DNA from: CAZDQL01 sp964507325
GTDB taxonomy: Bacteria > Planctomycetota > UBA1135 > GCA-002686595
Assembly: GCA_964507325.1 (NCBI GenBank)
Contig: CAZDQL010000074.1
Coordinates: 1-31,049 of the forward strand
Direction of reading: 5' to 3'
Length of the DNA: 31,049 bases
The notes under the pieces are model-generated. The model was not told the origin of the DNA, searched no databases, and saw nothing but the letters and a program-made list of their open reading frames with translations. The position numbers were made by a program, and so were the translations under genes. Positions 7,023 through 14,526 of the stretch are shown piece by piece; positions within the stretch are counted from its first letter, which is position 1; every line of letters starts with the position of its first letter.

Positions 7023-7988
7023 GTGTCGCGGCGGCTCCTGCTCCTCCTACTCCTGCTCCTGGGCGTCTTCGCGCTCCCGGGCGCCGCGCAGGACCACATC
7101 GACTACGAGCGCCCCGTCGACACCGCGCCGCAACCGGACGACATCGGCGAGGACTACCAGCTCCCCGAAGTCCAGACGCCCCTGCCCCGCGCCCAGTGGC
7201 GGGCGATCCTCGACGTGGGGCTCCTGGCCGCCGCCCTGGGCCTGGGGGCCTGGATCGTGCTCAAGCGCCGCAGCCGCGCCGGCAGCATCGCCCTGACGGT
7301 CGCCTGCCTGGCCTACTTCGGCTTCTACCGCGAGGGGTGCATCTGCGCCATCGGCGCGATCCAGAACGTGGCGGTGATGCTCGCCAACCCCGACCACCCG
7401 GCCTCCTACATCGTGGTGGTGGTCTTCTTCCTGCCGCTGATCGCCGCGCTCTTCTTCGGCCGCGTGTACTGCGGTGGCGTGTGCCCATTGGGGGCGATCC
7501 AGGAGTTGGTCGTCCTGAAGCCCGTGCAGGTGCCGCGGCGCCTCGACCGGGCCCTCGGCAGCCTGAAGTGGATCTACCTGGCGCTGGCGATCTACTACGC
7601 GGTCCTGCCCGCCGTCGACCGCGACTTCATCATCTGTCGCTACGACCCCTTCGTGGGCTTCTTCCGCATGACCGGCTTCGCCCACATGCTGTGGATAGGG
7701 GCGGGTCTCCTGGTGCTGGGGCTCTTCGTGGGGCGCGCCTACTGCCGCTACCTCTGCCCCTACGGGGTGCTCCTCTCGTTGGCTTCGCGCCTCTCGTGGC
7801 GCGGCGTCTCGATCACGCCCGAGCGCGAGCTGGACTGTGGTCTCTGTGTCGACGCCTGCCCCTACGGCGCGATCGAGGAGCTGCGCGCCGTGCGGCACAA
7901 CTGCCTCTTCTGCGCCCGCTGCTACCCCTCCTGCCCGAACCAGAAGGTGCTGGAGGCCTCCCGCGGAGGAGAGGAGGCCCCGCAGTGA
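7023..7988 (+). CDS. NapH/NosR-like integral membrane polyferredoxin
   Basis: This 321-residue protein starts at GTG 7023, 4 nt after the previous stop. An N-terminal signal or first helix (MSRR then nine leucines, GVFALPGAAQ) precedes a short acidic extracytoplasmic segment and five further hydrophobic helices (around residues 61-80, 87-102, 128-146, 181-198, 222-238). Hallmarks of the NapH/NosR/RnfE-type ferredoxin family are the two membrane-border motifs C150-GGV-C154-P-L-G and C241-RYL-C245-P-Y-G, plus a C-terminal pair of cluster sites C272xxC275xxxCP and C294xxC297xxC300xxxCP. An extra CIC (C106/C108) in EGCICAIGAIQN is another possible ligand set. Such proteins carry electrons between (mena)quinol and iron-sulphur partners across the membrane. 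Here the partners would be the preceding ferredoxin and the NuoEF-like subunits. The stop codon overlaps the next start (GTGA at 7985). Confidence 0.9.
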   Translation: MSRRLLLLLLLLLGVFALPGAAQDHIDYERPVDTAPQPDDIGEDYQLPEVQTPLPRAQWRAILDVGLLAAALGLGAWIVLKRRSRAGSIALTVACLAYFGFYREGCICAIGAIQNVAVMLANPDHPASYIVVVVFFLPLIAALFFGRVYCGGVCPLGAIQELVVLKPVQVPRRLDRALGSLKWIYLALAIYYAVLPAVDRDFIICRYDPFVGFFRMTGFAHMLWIGAGLLVLGLFVGRAYCRYLCPYGVLLSLASRLSWRGVSITPERELDCGLCVDACPYGAIEELRAVRHNCLFCARCYPSCPNQKVLEASRGGEEAPQ

Positions 7989-8905
7989 GCGAGGAACGGG
8001 ATCTCCTGAAGCGCGGTCTCGCGTTCACGGTCGCCTGCGTCTCCGCGCTGGTGATCCTCGCCTGCGCCAGTCGCCTGGCCGTCAACCACATCGGCACCCT
8101 CCTGCGCGCGCCGCAGGAGAAGGAGCACGTCGAGGCCCTCAAGGAGGCGGTCAAGTCCGAGGCCAACGTGGCGGAGGCGCTGTACGAGGAGCAGCGCCGC
8201 ATCGCGGATGCGAGCCTCGCGCGGGAGGAGGAGACCGCCGACCTGGTGAACCTCCTGATCGTGGCGGTGATCGCCTTCGTCGCCAGCTCGACCTGGGCGG
8301 TCTCGCTCGCGGGGTGGCGCGCGCCGCCGCTGAAGAAGCTCGCCGACCTGCGCGCCGAGAGCGCCGGCGGCTCCTCCGCCGATCTGGGCCCCCTGCCCGC
8401 GCACTCCTCGGAAGCCTCCGAGGAGCTCGACCTCTCCGCGGTGGACGAGATCGTGGCGCGCGAGGGCACCGGCCGCGAGGCGGCCGTGCCGATCCTGAAC
8501 GCGATCCAGGCCACCTACCGCCACCTCCCCGACGCCGCGATGCAGCGCGTCTGCGAGCTGACCGAGATCACCGCGGCGGACCTCTTCGGCTCCGCGAGCT
8601 TCTACGCCAACTACCGCCGCAACCCCGTCGGCCGCCACGTGATCCGGGTCTGCCACGGCACCGCCTGTCATGTCTCCGGCGCGCGTCAGATCGACGAAGA
8701 ATTGCGCAGGCACCTCGCGATCCCCGACGACGGCGACACCGACCCGGCGATGAACTTCACGGTGACGGACGTGGCCTGCGTCGGTTGCTGCAGCCTGGCG
8801 CCGGTGCTGATGGTGGGGGAGCGCACCGCCGGGCGCCTGACCCCCGCATCCGCCTGCCGCGCCATCGACCAGGGGGTCGAGCAAGCCGAGGGGGGTCGGG
8901 CGTGA
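7985..8905 (+). CDS. Membrane-anchored NuoE-type [2Fe-2S] thioredoxin-like subunit
   Basis: I start this 306-residue protein at GTG 7985, whose last two bases form the stop of the upstream gene (GTGA), because it yields a coherent N-terminus. Residues 11-31 and ~87-109 are hydrophobic helices flanking a ~50-residue charged, helical segment (KEHVEALKEAVKSEANVAEA and following), giving a two-helix hairpin with an extracytoplasmic coiled coil. Residues ~155-300 are a NuoE/HydC domain with canonical [2Fe-2S] ligands C223-x4-C228 and C265-x3-C269 (CHGTAC, CVGCC). NuoE normally is a soluble ~160-residue subunit that passes electrons to or from the NuoF flavin site. The added anchor would tether the NAD(H)-reacting module to the membrane beside the NapH-like protein. 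It overlaps the NuoF-like gene by GTGA at 8902. Confidence 0.9.
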   Translation: MSEERDLLKRGLAFTVACVSALVILACASRLAVNHIGTLLRAPQEKEHVEALKEAVKSEANVAEALYEEQRRIADASLAREEETADLVNLLIVAVIAFVASSTWAVSLAGWRAPPLKKLADLRAESAGGSSADLGPLPAHSSEASEELDLSAVDEIVAREGTGREAAVPILNAIQATYRHLPDAAMQRVCELTEITAADLFGSASFYANYRRNPVGRHVIRVCHGTACHVSGARQIDEELRRHLAIPDDGDTDPAMNFTVTDVACVGCCSLAPVLMVGERTAGRLTPASACRAIDQGVEQAEGGRA

Positions 8906-10734
8906 GCTCCCCCTCCCTCGAGATCCGCGTCGGCCTCGGCTCCTGCGGCATCGCCAGCGGCGCCGAGGAGGTGCGCGCCGCCTTCGAGGAGGCGCTGCGC
9001 GATTCCGGCGGGCGCGCGGTCCTGAAGCCGGTGGGCTGCAACGGCATGTGCCACCACGAGCCCCTGGTGGAGGTGGTCGACCTGGCGGCGCAGGGCGGCG
9101 GCGGTCGCACCCTCTACGGGGGCTTCGAAGCGGGGCTCGTCCCCGCGGCGCTGCGCCGCCACCTGGCGCCGCAGGGCCTGGCCGAGCGCCTGGCGCGCGC
9201 CCTCACCCGCCGGGGGCTCGTCCCCGCGCTGACCGAGCACGCCCTGCCCACCGACCGCGGTCCCGCCGCCGCCTACCTCGGCAAGCAGCGGCGCATCGTG
9301 CTCGAGAACTGCGGCGAGATCGACCCCTTCGAGATCGAGGACTCCCTCGCCCGCGACGGCTACCGCGCCCTCACCCACTGCCTCACCGAGCTCACCCCCG
9401 ACGCCCTGGTCGAGCTGGTCAGCGCCTCCGGCCTGCGCGGCCGCGGCGGCGCGGGCTTCCCCACCGGCACCAAGTGGCGCTTCGCCCGCGCCCAGCCGGG
9501 GAGCGAGCGCGTCGTCATCTGCAACGGGGACGAGGGGGACCCGGGCGCCTTCATGGATCGCTCGATCCTGGAGGGGGACCCCCATCGGGTGCTCGAAGGG
9601 CTGGCGATCGCCGCCTACGCCACCGGCGCGCGGCGCGGCTTCTTCTACGTGCGCTCCGAGTACCCCCACGCGGTGCGCCGGCTGCGCGCCGCGATCGAGC
9701 AGGCGCGGGAGCGGGGCTTCCTCGGCCAGGGGATCGCCGGCAGCGACTTCGACCTGGAGCTCGAGGTGCGCGAGGGGGCGGGCGCCTTCGTGTGCGGCGA
9801 GGAGACGGCGCTGATCGCCTCCATCGAGGGGCGCCGCGGCACGCCGCGCCTGCGCCCCCCCTTCCCGGTGGAGCGCGGCTACCAGGGCCTCCCGACGACG
9901 ATCAACAACGTCGAGACCCTGGCCTGCCTCCCCTGGATCGTGCGCCACGGCGCCGAGGCCTTCGCCGAGCTGGGCACCGAGACGAGCAAGGGCACCAAGG
10001 TCTTCGCGCTGGCGGGCAAGATCCGCCGCGGCGGCCTGATCGAGGTGCCGATGGGGATCACCATCCGCGAGGTGGTGGAGGAGATCGGCGGCGGGATCGT
10101 CGGTGGCCGCGCCCTGAAGGCGGTGCAGATGGGGGGCCCCTCCGGCGGCTGCCTGCCCGCCGACCTGGCGGACACGCCGATCGACTACGAGGAGCTGGCG
10201 CGCACCGGCGCGATCATGGGCTCGGGGGGGATGGTGGTCCTCGACGAGCGCGACTGCATGGTCGACATGGCGCGCTTCTTCCTCGACTTCACCCAGGCGG
10301 AGTCCTGCGGCAAGTGCACCTTCTGCCGCATCGGGACGCGGCGCATGCTCGAGATCCTGGAGCGCATCTGCCGCGGCGAGGGGCGCGAGCGCGACCTCGA
10401 CGACCTGGAGGAGCTGGCGGACCGCGTGCAGCGCGCCAGCCTCTGCGGCCTGGGGCAGACCGCACCCAACCCGGTGCTCACCACCCTGCGCTACTTCCGC
10501 CAGGAGTACGAAGCCCACGTGCGGGAGGGGCGCTGCCCGGCGGGCTCCTGCCCGGACCTGATCACCTACCGCATCACCGAGGCCTGCATCGGCTGCACGA
10601 TGTGCGCCCAGGTCTGTCCCGTCGACGCCATCGCCTACCAACCCCACGAGCGCCATTCCATCGACGAGGCCCTCTGCACGCGTTGCGACATGTGCTATCA
10701 GGCCTGTGAGGACGACGCGATCGAGATCGTTTGA
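8902..10734 (+). CDS. NuoF/HydB/HndC-like NAD(P)H-binding flavoprotein with C-terminal ferredoxin domains
   Basis: This 610-residue protein starts at GTG 8902 overlapping the upstream stop (GTGA). Residues 1-~85 form a thioredoxin-like domain as in HydB/HndC; of the usual four [2Fe-2S] cysteines I see only three (C15, C46, C50), so this cluster may be absent or altered. Residues ~125-440 carry the FMN/NADH site (GLRGRGGAGFPTGTKW at 178-193, CNGDEGDPGAF at 207-217, CGEETALIASIEGRRG) and an SLBB-like segment. The NuoF-type [4Fe-4S] uses C469, C472, C475 and C515. The C-terminus adds two ferredoxin motifs, C562xxC565xxC568xxxC572P and C592xxC595xxC598xxxC602. This architecture is that of NADH-dependent soluble hydrogenase and bifurcating complexes rather than respiratory complex I. 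No hydrogenase subunit is present nearby. It is followed 3 nt later by the FAD-containing subunit. Confidence 0.93.
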   Translation: MSSPSLEIRVGLGSCGIASGAEEVRAAFEEALRDSGGRAVLKPVGCNGMCHHEPLVEVVDLAAQGGGGRTLYGGFEAGLVPAALRRHLAPQGLAERLARALTRRGLVPALTEHALPTDRGPAAAYLGKQRRIVLENCGEIDPFEIEDSLARDGYRALTHCLTELTPDALVELVSASGLRGRGGAGFPTGTKWRFARAQPGSERVVICNGDEGDPGAFMDRSILEGDPHRVLEGLAIAAYATGARRGFFYVRSEYPHAVRRLRAAIEQARERGFLGQGIAGSDFDLELEVREGAGAFVCGEETALIASIEGRRGTPRLRPPFPVERGYQGLPTTINNVETLACLPWIVRHGAEAFAELGTETSKGTKVFALAGKIRRGGLIEVPMGITIREVVEEIGGGIVGGRALKAVQMGGPSGGCLPADLADTPIDYEELARTGAIMGSGGMVVLDERDCMVDMARFFLDFTQAESCGKCTFCRIGTRRMLEILERICRGEGRERDLDDLEELADRVQRASLCGLGQTAPNPVLTTLRYFRQEYEAHVREGRCPAGSCPDLITYRITEACIGCTMCAQVCPVDAIAYQPHERHSIDEALCTRCDMCYQACEDDAIEIV

Positions 10735-10737
10735 GTC

Positions 10738-12867
10738 ATGGGTAAGGTCACGCTCACCATCGACGGCAGGGAGCTCCAGGTGGAGCAGGGGACCACCCTG
10801 CTCGACGCGGCGCGCACGCTCGGGATCGAGATCCCGACCCTGTGCGCGGTCGATGGGATCGAACCGGCCTCCTCCTGCTACCTGTGCGTGGTGCAGGTGG
10901 AGGGCCACCCGCGGCTGTCGCCGAGCTGCGCGACCCTCGCCACCGACGGGATGGTGGTGGAGAGCGACAGCGACGACGTCCTGGCCACGCGCAAGATGGC
11001 GCTCGAGCTCCTGCTCTCCGACCACGCCGGGGACTGCTCCGCGCCCTGCACGGTGCAGTGTCCGGCGGAGCTCGAGATCCCCGAGTTCATCCGCGAGGCG
11101 GTCCAGGGGCGTTTCGCCGAGAGCATGGAGATCGTCTCGCGCACCCTGGTCCTGCCCGGGGCCCTGGGGCGCGTCTGCCCGCGGCTGTGCGAGAACTCCT
11201 GCCACCGCGCGCGCCAGGACGCGAGCCTGGCGATCGGTGCCCTGCACCGGCACGTGGCGGACCAGGATCGCGAGGCCGAAGAGCCCTACCGCCCTCCCTG
11301 CGCCGAGCCCTCCGGCAAGTCGGTGGCCATCGTCGGCGCCGGGCCGGCGGGATTGGCGGCGGCCTACTACCTGGCGCGGCGGGGGCACGCCTGCACCCTC
11401 TTCGACGCCCATCCCGAGGCGGGGGGGATGCTGCGCTACGGGATCCCCTCCTTCCGCCTGCCGCGCGAGGAGCTCGCCGCCGAGGTCGCCGCGGTGGAGC
11501 GGCTGGGAGCGCGCTTCCAGCTGGGACGCCGCTGGGGTGAGGACTTCACCCTGGCGGAGCTGCGCGCCGACCACGACGCGGTCTTCCTCGCCATCGGCGC
11601 CCAGCGCACGCGCGGCTTGGGGTGCGAGGGGGAGGAGCTGGCCCTCTCCGGCATCGAGTTCCTGCACGGCGCCGCCACCGGCCGCCCGGCGACGATCGGC
11701 GAGCAGGTGCTCGTGATCGGAGGCGGCAACACGGCGATGGACGTGGCGCGCAGCGCCGTGCGCGTCGCCCACGGCGAGGTCGGCGCGGCCCAGGTGCGCG
11801 TCCTCTACCGCCGCACGCGGCAGGAGATGCCCTGTCTCCTGGAGGAGGTGGAGGCAGCCGAGGAGGAAGGAGTCTCGATCGACTACCTCGTCCTGCCGGT
11901 GCACATCGAGCGCCTCCGAGAAGGCCGCTTGCGGGTCACCTGCCGGCGCATGGAGCTCGGCGAGCCGGACGCCTCCGGTCGCCGCCGCCCGGTGCCGATC
12001 GACGGGAGCGACTTCGACCTGGAGGCGACCTCGGTGCTGGCCTGCATCGGCCAGCAGGTGGACACCTCCCTCGCCGAGCGCGAGGGCCTGCCCACCAGCG
12101 GCTGGGGGATCGAGACCGATCCCGTGACCCTGGCGACCGGCCTCGAAGGCGTCTTCGCCGGCGGCGACGCCGTCCTCGGCCCCGACCTGGTGGTGCGCGC
12201 CGTGGCCCAGGGCCGCCGCGTCTCCGTCTCGATCGACCAATGGCTACGCGGTCGCCCCGTCAGCGGTCCTCCGACCGAGGCCAACGTCACCTTCGAGCCG
12301 CAGAGCGAGGAGGAGCTGGCGGTCATGCTGCGCGACGTCGAGCGCGCCGAACGCACCCGCGCCCCGTCGATCGACATGCAGCAGCGGTTGACGACCTTCG
12401 AAGACGTGCACCCGCCGATGACCCCCGCCGAGGTGGTGCGCGAGGGGATGCGCTGCATGAGCTGCTCCTGCCGCAAGATCGACTCCTGTCGCCTGCGGCG
12501 CTGCGCGAGCGCGTACAACGCGGACCCGCTGCGTTTCGGGGGGAGTCGCCGCCATTTCGAGCGCGAGCTCACCCACCCCGACCTCGTCTACGAGCCCGGC
12601 AAGTGCATCGCCTGCGACGCCTGCGTGCGGGTGGCCGCCGAGCACGCCGAGCCCCTGGGAGTGACGATCATCGGCCGCGGCTTCGAAGTGGCGATGGCGG
12701 TGCCCTTCGACGCGCCTCTGGCGGAGGGGCTTGTGAAGTCGGCGCAGGCGTGCGCGGAGGTGTGCCCGACGGGGGCGATCTCGCTGCGGACGATGCGGGC
12801 GTGTGATCTGGGTTGCAGCACGATGGCATCGGGGGGCCTCCACTCATGCAAGGAGGTGGAGCCTTGA
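10738..12867 (+). CDS. Composite [2Fe-2S] / GltD-like FAD-NAD(P)H oxidoreductase / [4Fe-4S] subunit
   Basis: This 709-residue protein joins three parts. Residues 1-~80 are a NuoG/HydA-type [2Fe-2S] ferredoxin domain with C36, C47, C50 and C64. Residues ~95-505 are a GltD/NfnL-type module: two cysteine groups for [4Fe-4S] clusters (C100, C104, C108 and C147, C151, C155), an FAD-binding GAGPAGLAAA (200-209), an NAD(P)H-binding VIGGGNTAMDVAR (326-338) and the closing FAGGDAVLGPDLVVRAVAQG. Residues ~615-685 resemble the NuoG/HydA cluster region (C623, C626, C629 and C676-P around EPLGVTIIGRGFE). Between them lies a dense cysteine patch, C573, C576, C578, C584, C589. So the position occupied in HydA by the hydrogen site is taken by a second nucleotide-binding flavin domain. 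It probably docks to the NuoEF-like pair encoded just upstream; the reaction (for example NADH/NADPH exchange with quinone or ferredoxin) is inferred. Confidence 0.9.
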   Translation: MGKVTLTIDGRELQVEQGTTLLDAARTLGIEIPTLCAVDGIEPASSCYLCVVQVEGHPRLSPSCATLATDGMVVESDSDDVLATRKMALELLLSDHAGDCSAPCTVQCPAELEIPEFIREAVQGRFAESMEIVSRTLVLPGALGRVCPRLCENSCHRARQDASLAIGALHRHVADQDREAEEPYRPPCAEPSGKSVAIVGAGPAGLAAAYYLARRGHACTLFDAHPEAGGMLRYGIPSFRLPREELAAEVAAVERLGARFQLGRRWGEDFTLAELRADHDAVFLAIGAQRTRGLGCEGEELALSGIEFLHGAATGRPATIGEQVLVIGGGNTAMDVARSAVRVAHGEVGAAQVRVLYRRTRQEMPCLLEEVEAAEEEGVSIDYLVLPVHIERLREGRLRVTCRRMELGEPDASGRRRPVPIDGSDFDLEATSVLACIGQQVDTSLAEREGLPTSGWGIETDPVTLATGLEGVFAGGDAVLGPDLVVRAVAQGRRVSVSIDQWLRGRPVSGPPTEANVTFEPQSEEELAVMLRDVERAERTRAPSIDMQQRLTTFEDVHPPMTPAEVVREGMRCMSCSCRKIDSCRLRRCASAYNADPLRFGGSRRHFERELTHPDLVYEPGKCIACDACVRVAAEHAEPLGVTIIGRGFEVAMAVPFDAPLAEGLVKSAQACAEVCPTGAISLRTMRACDLGCSTMASGGLHSCKEVEP

Positions 12868-13370
12868 GGGGGCCAGCGTTCAGCTTGCTTGGGCTGCTCG
12901 TGCTCGCCGTGTCATCCTGCGGCGCGACCCCCAGGACCGAGTCTGGTCTGCTCCGCTGTCAACACCCCTTCAAAGCGGGTTCCTTCATCGGCCTCTTCTC
13001 ATTCGAGCACGGCGAGCTGGCTGTGCCCCCGATCGATCCCGAGCAGGTGGATCTCGTCTACTACTTCGACGCCGATGACTGCTCGCGAGGGGCGCTCTTG
13101 GGCAGCGATGACCGACCGGGGTACATCTTCCCCGTTGGCACGAGGCCTCGGAGCGAGCTACCCCGCCTCAGGCCTCCCACCGACGAGGCGGAGACCGTAG
13201 CCGCGATCGCTCCCGTCACGAAGGACGAGGAAGGACTGACCTTCTGGGTCAGGACGCGCGACAGGGAGTTCGTTCTGGTGCGGTTGACGGCAGTCGAGGA
13301 GGCGTCGCACGGGGATCTCCAGTCAGGCCGGATGCCTGTCCTGCAGTTCGAGTGGTTGGCGCCTGAGTGA
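12864..13370 (+). CDS. Small lipoprotein of unknown function, coupled to the redox operon
   Basis: I place the start at TTG 12864, which overlaps the upstream stop (TTGA), because an excellent AAGGAGG lies at 12850-12856, 7 nt before it; ATG 12846 in the same frame has no such site. The 168-residue product begins with a lipoprotein signal (RGPAFSLLGLLVLAVSSC), with C19 as the likely lipidated cysteine. The mature part is mostly beta-strand-like and ends with EGLTFWVRTRDREFVLVRLT, and I do not recognise the family. Base composition is visibly less G/C-rich than in the redox genes. Translational coupling suggests it is made together with the complex, perhaps as an outer-membrane or periplasmic accessory, but it may simply be a later arrival downstream. 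Confidence 0.75.
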   Translation: MRGPAFSLLGLLVLAVSSCGATPRTESGLLRCQHPFKAGSFIGLFSFEHGELAVPPIDPEQVDLVYYFDADDCSRGALLGSDDRPGYIFPVGTRPRSELPRLRPPTDEAETVAAIAPVTKDEEGLTFWVRTRDREFVLVRLTAVEEASHGDLQSGRMPVLQFEWLAPE

Positions 13371-13381
13371 GGAGCAGATAC

Positions 13382-13401
13382 CGAGTCAGGATGCTGGCTC
13401 G
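13382..13401. terminator. Weak hairpin between convergent genes
   Basis: CGAGTCAG (13382-13389) can pair with CTGGCTCG (13394-13401), with one G-T wobble and a GATG loop. It lies in the 39-nt gap between the lipoprotein stop and the converging stop at 13410. No T-tract follows, so it is only a possible terminator. Confidence 0.3.
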
Positions 13402-13409
13402 AACTCGAT

Positions 13410-14291
13410 CTAGCGATACTCCTCCGCGCGTCCCAGGCCCGACGCCGCCCACCCAGCGTCGTCGAGGATGAGATGGTGGTCGAACGTGCCATCGCGGTCC
13501 TCGTCGACGATGACGATCGACGGACCACCCCAGCACCCACCGGAGCCCATGGTGATCACGTAGCCGTAGTCCACGTGATCGCCGGGTCTCATCAACTCGA
13601 GCCCCGCGGTCAGCTCGGGGACCTGCAGGAGGCCATCCCCACCCGCAGTGCTCGCCACCGGGTCTCGATTGTCGGTTGCCGGACTGAACCGGTGGAGCTC
13701 ACCGGTTCCCTCGTAGAAGAGGAGGAACTCGCCAGGGGCTCCCGGCAGCCTGCACATCGCCGCGATGTCCCCCCGGAATCCCGGCTCGTCGAGGAGGCGA
13801 GCCGTGGGGTGGATCGGTGCGCCTGGGCGCAGCGTGTGGACCGGGTCGCCGTCGACATCGATGGTGGTCAGCTTCTCCGCCGGCTCGAAGGCCCAGCGCA
13901 CGATCACGGCGTTCCCACTGGCCGTGTCTCTCCCCGCCACGAGCACCGATCGCACGTCCTCCGGTACGAGGGCCATCGGCCAGAGGTCGAGAAGGTGGGT
14001 GCTCCGCGCGCGGACGCGCTCCGCCGGAATGGCGGGATCCGGATACCACAGCCACAGCACGTCCAACTCGCACGACTCGATGCCGGCATGGATCTGGAGC
14101 CTCACCTCCGGATCAGACCCGCGCTCCCCGGCGAGTTGGCAGATCCCCACCGGGCGACAGCGGGATGGCAAAGGGATCGGAGACGGGCCGCCAGCCTCGC
14201 CGGGCGGCATGCGCTGCGCGGCGAGGAGGATGAGCCCCGCACCCGCTGTGCCAGCGAGCGTCGACGCGATCCTGCCCTTCCAGATTCCCAT
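13410..14291 (-). CDS. Secreted protein of unknown function
   Basis: This 293-residue protein has an N-terminal signal or anchor (MGIWKGRIASTLAGTAGAGL then ILLAAQ). The ATG at 14291 is preceded by GGAG with 7 nt spacing. I do not recognise the family. The sequence shows several cysteines in the first third, a series of beta-strand-like segments, and a C-terminal VDEDRDGTFDHHLILDDAGW, which has the D-x-D-x-D-G spacing of a calcium-binding loop, often found in secreted repeat proteins. Four or more RxG/GxG turns could form a propeller, but the blades are not regular enough to call. It converges on the redox operon and is divergent from the PQQ-like gene at 14527. Third codon positions are less G/C-biased than in neighbours. 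Confidence 0.72.
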   Translation of the reverse strand: MGIWKGRIASTLAGTAGAGLILLAAQRMPPGEAGGPSPIPLPSRCRPVGICQLAGERGSDPEVRLQIHAGIESCELDVLWLWYPDPAIPAERVRARSTHLLDLWPMALVPEDVRSVLVAGRDTASGNAVIVRWAFEPAEKLTTIDVDGDPVHTLRPGAPIHPTARLLDEPGFRGDIAAMCRLPGAPGEFLLFYEGTGELHRFSPATDNRDPVASTAGGDGLLQVPELTAGLELMRPGDHVDYGYVITMGSGGCWGGPSIVIVDEDRDGTFDHHLILDDAGWAASGLGRAEEYR

Positions 14292-14526
14292 CCGTCGTCT
14301 CCAGTCTGAGTCCGATCAGATGGAGTCAACGAGCCTGGCTGCGGGTGGTTCAGGCCTGGGGAATTGTGCATCGCGACACCAGGTCACGGGCTCGAGCACC
14401 GGATGTCGGTTGAGCGGATGAAGCTCATCGATTCCTGCGTGCTACCGTGTTGGCCCAGATCCGGAACGGCAGCGCCGGAGTCGACTCCGCACCCGCTCCT
14501 GAATCCGCCCCCCTCGGAGCTCCATC

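Noticed and set aside
8686..12240. Very long open frame on the minus strand opposite the NuoF-like and FAD-subunit genes
   Set aside because: It is antisense to two clearly recognisable enzymes, has low-complexity composition rich in H, A, G and R, and no domain; long antisense frames are expected in G/C-rich DNA.
6398..12867. Respiratory complex I or an NAD-linked hydrogenase
   Set aside because: No Nuo membrane subunits, no NuoB/C/D and no [NiFe] or [FeFe] hydrogenase active-site motif (no H-cluster cysteines) are present; only the NuoE, NuoF and NuoG-like cluster parts occur.
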